Shown: piece after piece, positions 59,151-64,000 of the stretch
Layout: each line of letters starts with the position of its first letter
How positions within the stretch are numbered: the stretch's first letter is position 1
DNA from: Nereocystis luetkeana
Lineage: Eukaryota > Sar > Phaeophyceae > Laminariales > Laminariaceae
Direction of reading: 5' to 3'
Assembly: GCA_031213475.1 (NCBI GenBank)
Contig: JARUPZ010000019.1
Coordinates: 767,001 to 831,000 of the forward strand
Length of the DNA: 64,000 nt
Notes under the pieces: model-generated
What the model saw: only the letters and a program-made list of their open reading frames with translations
Told to the model about the DNA's origin: nothing
Databases searched by the model: none
Program-made: the position numbers and the translations under genes

Positions 59151-59256
59151 TTACAGGGGAGCATAGTAAATAGGACCAAATATTGTTAGTAAAAATAGGA
59201 AAATATACTGGTTTTTGTGTGTGCCGTAGGTCCTATTAACTATGGTCTCCCGTACT
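59151..59256. repeat. MITE-A copy 16
   Basis: TTACAGGGGAGCATAGTAAA on the left and its counterpart on the right, standard core. Confidence 0.9.
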
Positions 59257-61552
59257 ACAACGACGAGATCTCTGGCTTTATCTGCCACAATGAGCCAACT
59301 CTCGCAGGTATGGAGGGTTCGCGTCAGTAGCCCGACGCGCTTCATGATGAAGTAGGTTTGGTCTGGTTGTCTATGGGCCGGGCCGGGATAAAAAAAATGT
59401 TGCGATTTGGTCAACTTCCGGTTTGCTGCTCGTTGTTTGTCGTTGTTTGTTGTTGTTGTTGTTGTTGTTGTTGTTACAGTTTTTGACCCCTTTTTTGAAT
59501 AAATTGCTGGAAAAGCTATTCTATTTTAAATCTAGAGTAGGTCGTCTCCAAAGAACGAAATGGTTGCGCTTGGAAACGAGCGACAAAGCAAGTGGCGTTG
59601 TGCGTGCAAGTCACTCCGTTTTTGGTTGAACTTTGCCGCTTTTGCGCCCGACCACTTTAATCTCTTTCGGAGATTTATGATTCTCGTGGTGATGGCGCGC
59701 GTCTAGGGCTCCGGCCACGACTGTCGATATACGCCCTTTTTGTTTATTGATAGTGTCTTGTCAAAGCCCATGTGTATGCCCATAGATGGGCGCGGATGGT
59801 CTTCGGACACGCCCCGTAATTCAGTATCGAGGGCAGGAGACGCGCTTTATTTTTTGTGTTGCACCAGATATGGAGTGTACCATGGTATAGCGGTATTGCG
59901 GCTGTGATGCGGTGGTTGGGTTGATTCGGCGCCCTCCGAAGACAAGCCGTCCACACTTCTACACAACCTATCGTACGTGCTTACGCCAACGCCGGCACGC
60001 AGGCACCCACGTCAGCCATGACACCGTTTGTTTCATCCAAAAAAAAAAAACTCGCTCGCCCAAGAGCCCCACGGACACGTCGACGCAAGCCACACGTCAG
60101 CGTTTTGGACACGTTAGGGGCGGTTGCAACTGATGAACTTCGCGAAATAAAGACGCGAAATCGTACCTAAACAGTACGAGCATGTGGACAATGGATGCGT
60201 CGACACACACGTCAGCGCGATATCACGCGGAAAACGATGGAGGAACAAGCCCGGGTTCTTATGCAGCGGTACGGATAACAAAAAAAAACGATCGTCAAGA
60301 AAGGCAGGCTGAGACCGAGATCTCCAGGAGAAGAAGAAGCCCGGAAGCCGGGACGCTGAAGGGGGTCACGTGGGGTGTGGAGTTGCACTCTTTCCCGTCG
60401 AGGAGGCCCAGGGCTGGGCCGGTGTTCCTGTTTTACAGCAGTCGTGCTGTTCTGGGTGACAAGTCCTGTGCTGCACACGACACCCTATACAACACACGAC
60501 ACCCTATACAACACTGGGTATTGAATATCACTTCGGACGGGATTATAGTAGCCGTTTGCACTCCGATGCGAAGACTCAACTGGTTTATACTTTTCTCGGC
60601 TAGAGTGATCGTCGATTTTGGAAACTAGAAATTGGGCGTTGTGCATTTTGTACGTACGCTCTTGTGTTCCCGGGTAGTGGAGACAGGTCATTGGACAATG
60701 GACATCGGACGTCGGGCGTTGGTCCTTGGACACTGTGCACTAGGCGTTGTGCATCGGACATGCTGCTGCTGCTGCTGCTGCTGGGTGCTGGGTGCTAACC
60801 GACCATTGTACTACAGCTTTGGTCCGGTATACGGGTTATGTGTACTCGTACATGGGTAACTATCACACCGTTCTCATGTTTCTAAAAAACAGCTGGTATC
60901 GCACGCTATCCCCGTACGTGTGCACCAGGTATGTAACACTCTGGATGACACACCATCTCGGACTGTTTTCCGAGTTTTTTGTTTTTTCCTTCGACAATGG
61001 GTAGGGCGCGCATCCTCGAGCGACGCGTCCAAGGAAACACTTTTGCCGCTGACACCGTTCTTGTTGTGTGTGCGCCCCCTTGTTCGCAGAGAATCTGCTT
61101 GGAAACCCAGCCCAGGGGGGTGTGTTATCTGGTGTGTTATCTGGTGTGTTGCTGGGTGTGTTGCTGGTGGTGCTGGTGGTGCCGGTGGTGCTGTTGCTGT
61201 TTTTGCTGCCTAGCATGCCGTGGGTACGCTCTCTGCCAGAGCTCGGGGTCTTACTTTTAACCAGCACCTATCCCTCCCCCTTCACTCGCCCTCGGAGGTA
61301 CGATGTGTTCCTGTTCCTTTTCAACGGAGAGAGGCGACCAGCACACAATGAAGGATTCGTGCGTGCTATCAGGTACCTATCGTAAAGCCGCTCGCGGTGG
61401 GTTGATGCTGGGCCCTCCCCGACAGGCACTTGTACTTTACTGTCTGGGGGTCGCAAAAGGCCGCTCCGCGATGCGCTGTGCTGCGCTGCGCCCCCTCTCT
61501 CGCGCCGCTTGGCGCGTCGTCCGGGCCGACCCTGGTTCTCTGGGGGAAGGGG
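59257..61552. other. Gene-poor stretch, no supported gene
   Basis: (GTT)n at 59446-59476. GGTGTGTT/GCTGGTGGT repeats at 61115-61205 that read as a hydrophobic frame. Several 70-150 residue frames exist on both strands, but none shows conserved motifs or consistent splice structure. Confidence 0.5.
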
Positions 61553-61700
61553 GGTTACTCACTTTTTGCTTGCCTTAGTCCTTTGACCATCGACCACGCA
61601 TCCCCTTCGAGACGGAGCACCGTTAGTACTCCTAGTAGAGGTAGAGTAGAGACGCCTCCAAACATTTCGGGGCGCTTTCATTTGGGGCATTGGGGGGGGT
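61553..61700 (-). mobile_element. LINE 3' end, second 5'-truncated copy
   Basis: Matches the LINE 3' end at 9645-9745 over about 150 bp when read on the minus strand (GGTGCTCCGTCTCGAAGG, GATGCGTGGTCGATGG, AAGGCAAGCAAAAAGTGAGT) and is followed by a C-rich tail. Confidence 0.85.
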
Positions 61701-62699
61701 GGGTTGACTCTGTACCCAAAGCTTGACGCAGGCTTGGGTTAGCCCGTGGGTGCGACCGCTTGCGCGGGCGCATTGATACGGAGGCTGTTGCGCAGCAGCC
61801 ATCGCACAGCAGCAGCAGCAGCTGTGGTATCGAGGAGCGGCCTGACGGGCTGGCTGTTGTAAGGATGCGGGACGGCGGCGATCGTCGGCGGTGAAGGAAA
61901 AGCCGTGCCGGAGGCGTTCAACGCCGCAGGCGCGAGAGATGGCAACGGGGCGGGGTCTCGGTTAGGCGCGAGGTGCAGTGACGAGCCCTTTTTTTCACCA
62001 CGCCCCGCCTCAATGACATGACAGAGGCTGCTACTTCTACATACAAGCCGGGGGGGGGTGTACGTGGCAGTGCGGGCTCCCCCGTGGTGGGCGCGAGAGA
62101 TGCAGCGAGCCCCTCTTTGTGACCGCGCGGCGTGCTGCCGTCGCATGCATGACGAGAGGTGCTATATGAATAGCATACGCACAAGCCAGGATCGGAGGCG
62201 CACGTTAGCGTTTCGTTCCTGGCGACTGGTTCTCTCGAGAGGAAACTTGACCCGCTCGCTGCCTGCATGACAGAGGGAGAGAAAGGCTCGTGGCCTGACT
62301 GTCCGGGGTATGGACTCAGGCATGGAGGCCGCGGGTTGGCCCCTTGACTGACCGCTTTGACGAGGGTTGAGTGCTGGCACAACCAGTATGTACTGACCGT
62401 AGCGATCTACTGGCAGTAGCAGTCTTCCCAGGTTGGTCAGGCCAGTATGTTCGCCAGTATTTTTTGTCGTACGTACGCCCAAGAAGCACGCCATATTATA
62501 GTACGGAGTCCCAGCAATTACGTTTCGGGAGGAGATCGGAGAAGGGGAGGGGCAGTATACTGCTGCGATCCAGTATACTGATTGTTTTTGACGACAATAT
62601 AATCGCTACTGATTGAGTCAGCCAGTGTCCAGCCCGAGCTTAGACTGACCGCCCCTACTCTATGATTACTGCTTCTAAGTATAATAGTCGTTTGGCCGT
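61701..62699. other. GC-rich stretch, possible but unproven coding
   Basis: A minus-strand frame from 62146 to 61739 is Ala/Pro-rich and of exon-like GC, ending in a run with TTAAAAAVRWLLRN. No family is recognised and the opposite strand is also open, so no gene is called. Confidence 0.35.
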
Positions 62700-63190
62700 T
62701 ATTATCGGAGAGCCAGAATTTCTATATGTGTGAAATAATTAACGATTTTCCATTTTTTTGTGAAATTATTTCCAAATTTTGCGAAATTTAACAGAGGACG
62801 AAATATCCGGAAAGTCAAATTTCGTAAGCGTTGAAAATTATTCCACTTTTTTTTAAATGCTCTCCGATACATTTAAAAAAAAATGCTCTTTGACACGTAT
62901 AATGGCCCTAGTTTCCATATTTTTGTGAAATAATTTCCAAAATATGTGAAATTTAACTGAGGACGAGATACCAGGAAAGCTAAATTTCACAAGAGTTGGA
63001 ATTTACTTATCAAAATTTGAAAAAAATTGCCCTCCGATAATATTGGTCCTCATTTCCATTTTTTGGGGAAATAATTAGCAAAATATGTGAAATTGAACAG
63101 GGGACGGACTATCAGGAGAGCTAAAATTTCACAAATGTTGGAAACTATTTAACAAAATTTGGGGAAAAACTGCTCTCTAAAAATCCCGGC
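62700..63190. repeat. A/T-rich tandem array, three units of about 150-160 bp
   Basis: Three diverged units contain GTGAAATAATTTCCAAAATA, TGTGAAATTTAAC, GAGGACGA, GGAAAGCTAAATTTCACAA and CTCTCCGAT. Units begin near 62740, 62910 and 63050. Confidence 0.82.
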
Positions 63191-64000
63191 CCTAGATATT
63201 AATATGCAAGCGGTTCCTTTATTTCGGGACGGAGTTGGTAGTATAGTAAGGCCCGAAGGGACCTTGATGCCGCCCCCCCCAAACAATTCGTTTGTATTCT
63301 GGAATTAATATATACGCACCACGATGATGCCCCTAGATATGAGGAAGCTTTCAATTAAATATTACACACCTCGGACAGACCATCTACAGATTATCTACAG
63401 GTCATTACCACTTGATGATCTACGTAGATACTTTATAAGGGCAGATAGATCTATCTATTCCCGATCTTGAATGACCTAGCTCATGCTGCTGGGTGGGTCC
63501 CGCATAATCCGCACAATCTAGCGCGTGCTTCCTTGGTTGAATCTGTACTATATACAGATCGTGCACAACCTCTCACAGCTGCAGGTAGATGAGGAACTGT
63601 AGATGATCTATCTGTTGATAGATAGATACTAGATACATCATTATCTGTCATAGGTGTGAAATATCAATATTCGTATACAAACGGTGTGGTTTTAATTTTT
63701 TTTAATTTTTTCGGGACAGAGTGACAGCGTTTCCTGGAGTCAGGTGACAGCGTTTCCTGGAGTCAGGTGGGACACGCCTCCTGAAAAAGGCTCATTCCTC
63801 ACCTTCGTTAATATATCAATAGTATCGTTTTCTTGTAGAGGGAATGCACGACAGGCCACCCTTGTCGCGTGTGGTACGCACCAGGTACCAGGTACCTGGC
63901 AGGCATTTCTTGGGCATGGGTGGGAGGTAGAGACCGCGTCCGGCGGGAGACGGGAGACGGGGGCCTGTTAACTCTCTTAGTGCTCGAAGTGTAATGAGAT
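63191..64000. other. Right flank, AGATC-rich repeat and small duplication
   Basis: AGATC-rich repeat at about 63375-63640 (CAGATAGATCTATCTATC, GTAGATGATCTATCTG). A 24-bp direct duplication at 63722-63768 (GACAGCGTTTCCTGGAGTCA twice). No gene. Confidence 0.5.

Noticed and set aside
61068-61385. Membrane protein with a long hydrophobic stretch
   Set aside because: Hydrophobicity arises from GGTGTGTT/GCTGGTGGT repeats; no conserved family and the opposite strand is equally open.

Overview
This window is nuclear DNA of a eukaryote. Conserved proteins are split by GT-AG introns, two genes carry kilobase-scale introns, and the DNA between them is dense with SINEs, a LINE, miniature inverted-repeat elements (MITEs), fold-back elements and minisatellites. 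GC-rich coding exons with Ala/Gly/Ser/Pro-rich disordered proteins, set in such a background, would fit a brown alga or another stramenopile. That placement is an inference from style, not from a marker gene.

Four host genes are supported. Three lie on the minus strand: aminoacylase-1 (ACY1, two exons, 1111-3025); a RING-finger protein (15166-17763) whose reading frame joins in phase to a 500-codon upstream exon (19632-21131) and so is probably one gene of about 1365 residues; and a WW-less Pin1-type parvulin prolyl isomerase (three exons spread over 39215-47767). One lies on the plus strand: DPM2, the small membrane subunit of dolichol-phosphate-mannose synthase (27664-30358). They are ordinary housekeeping functions with no sign of acting together.

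The rest is a layered repeat landscape. A damaged 4.2-kb non-LTR retrotransposon (LINE) occupies 9643-13890, and two 5'-truncated 3' ends of the same family lie at 45979 and 61553. A SINE-like family called R1 here shares the last ~75 bp of that LINE and the same unusual poly(C) terminus, which suggests a LINE-SINE pair. Two other SINE families have poly(A) tails, different tRNA-like heads and a related body. MITE-A (TIR TTACGGGGGACC, TA target, ~107 bp) has 16 copies, several nested in each other. MITE-B (CCCTTTTAG termini, TTAA target, ~95 bp hairpin) has 11 copies. Four further structured elements are described: a nested fold-back (4768-6108), two other fold-backs (22055-22745 and 42565-42910), and a 2.2-kb repeat-filled TIR element inserted in a MITE-A (54707-56927).

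The most unusual signal is a 9-bp motif, TACCTGGTA or its complement TACCAGGTA. I count about 32 exact copies by eye between 21.9 and 63.9 kb, where about 0.5 would be expected by chance, and none before 21.9 kb. Comparison with repeat consensus sequences shows these arose as CCTGG gained at a TA with duplication of the TA. No LTR retroelement, Polinton, virus copy, CRISPR array, rRNA or credible free-standing tRNA gene was recognised.
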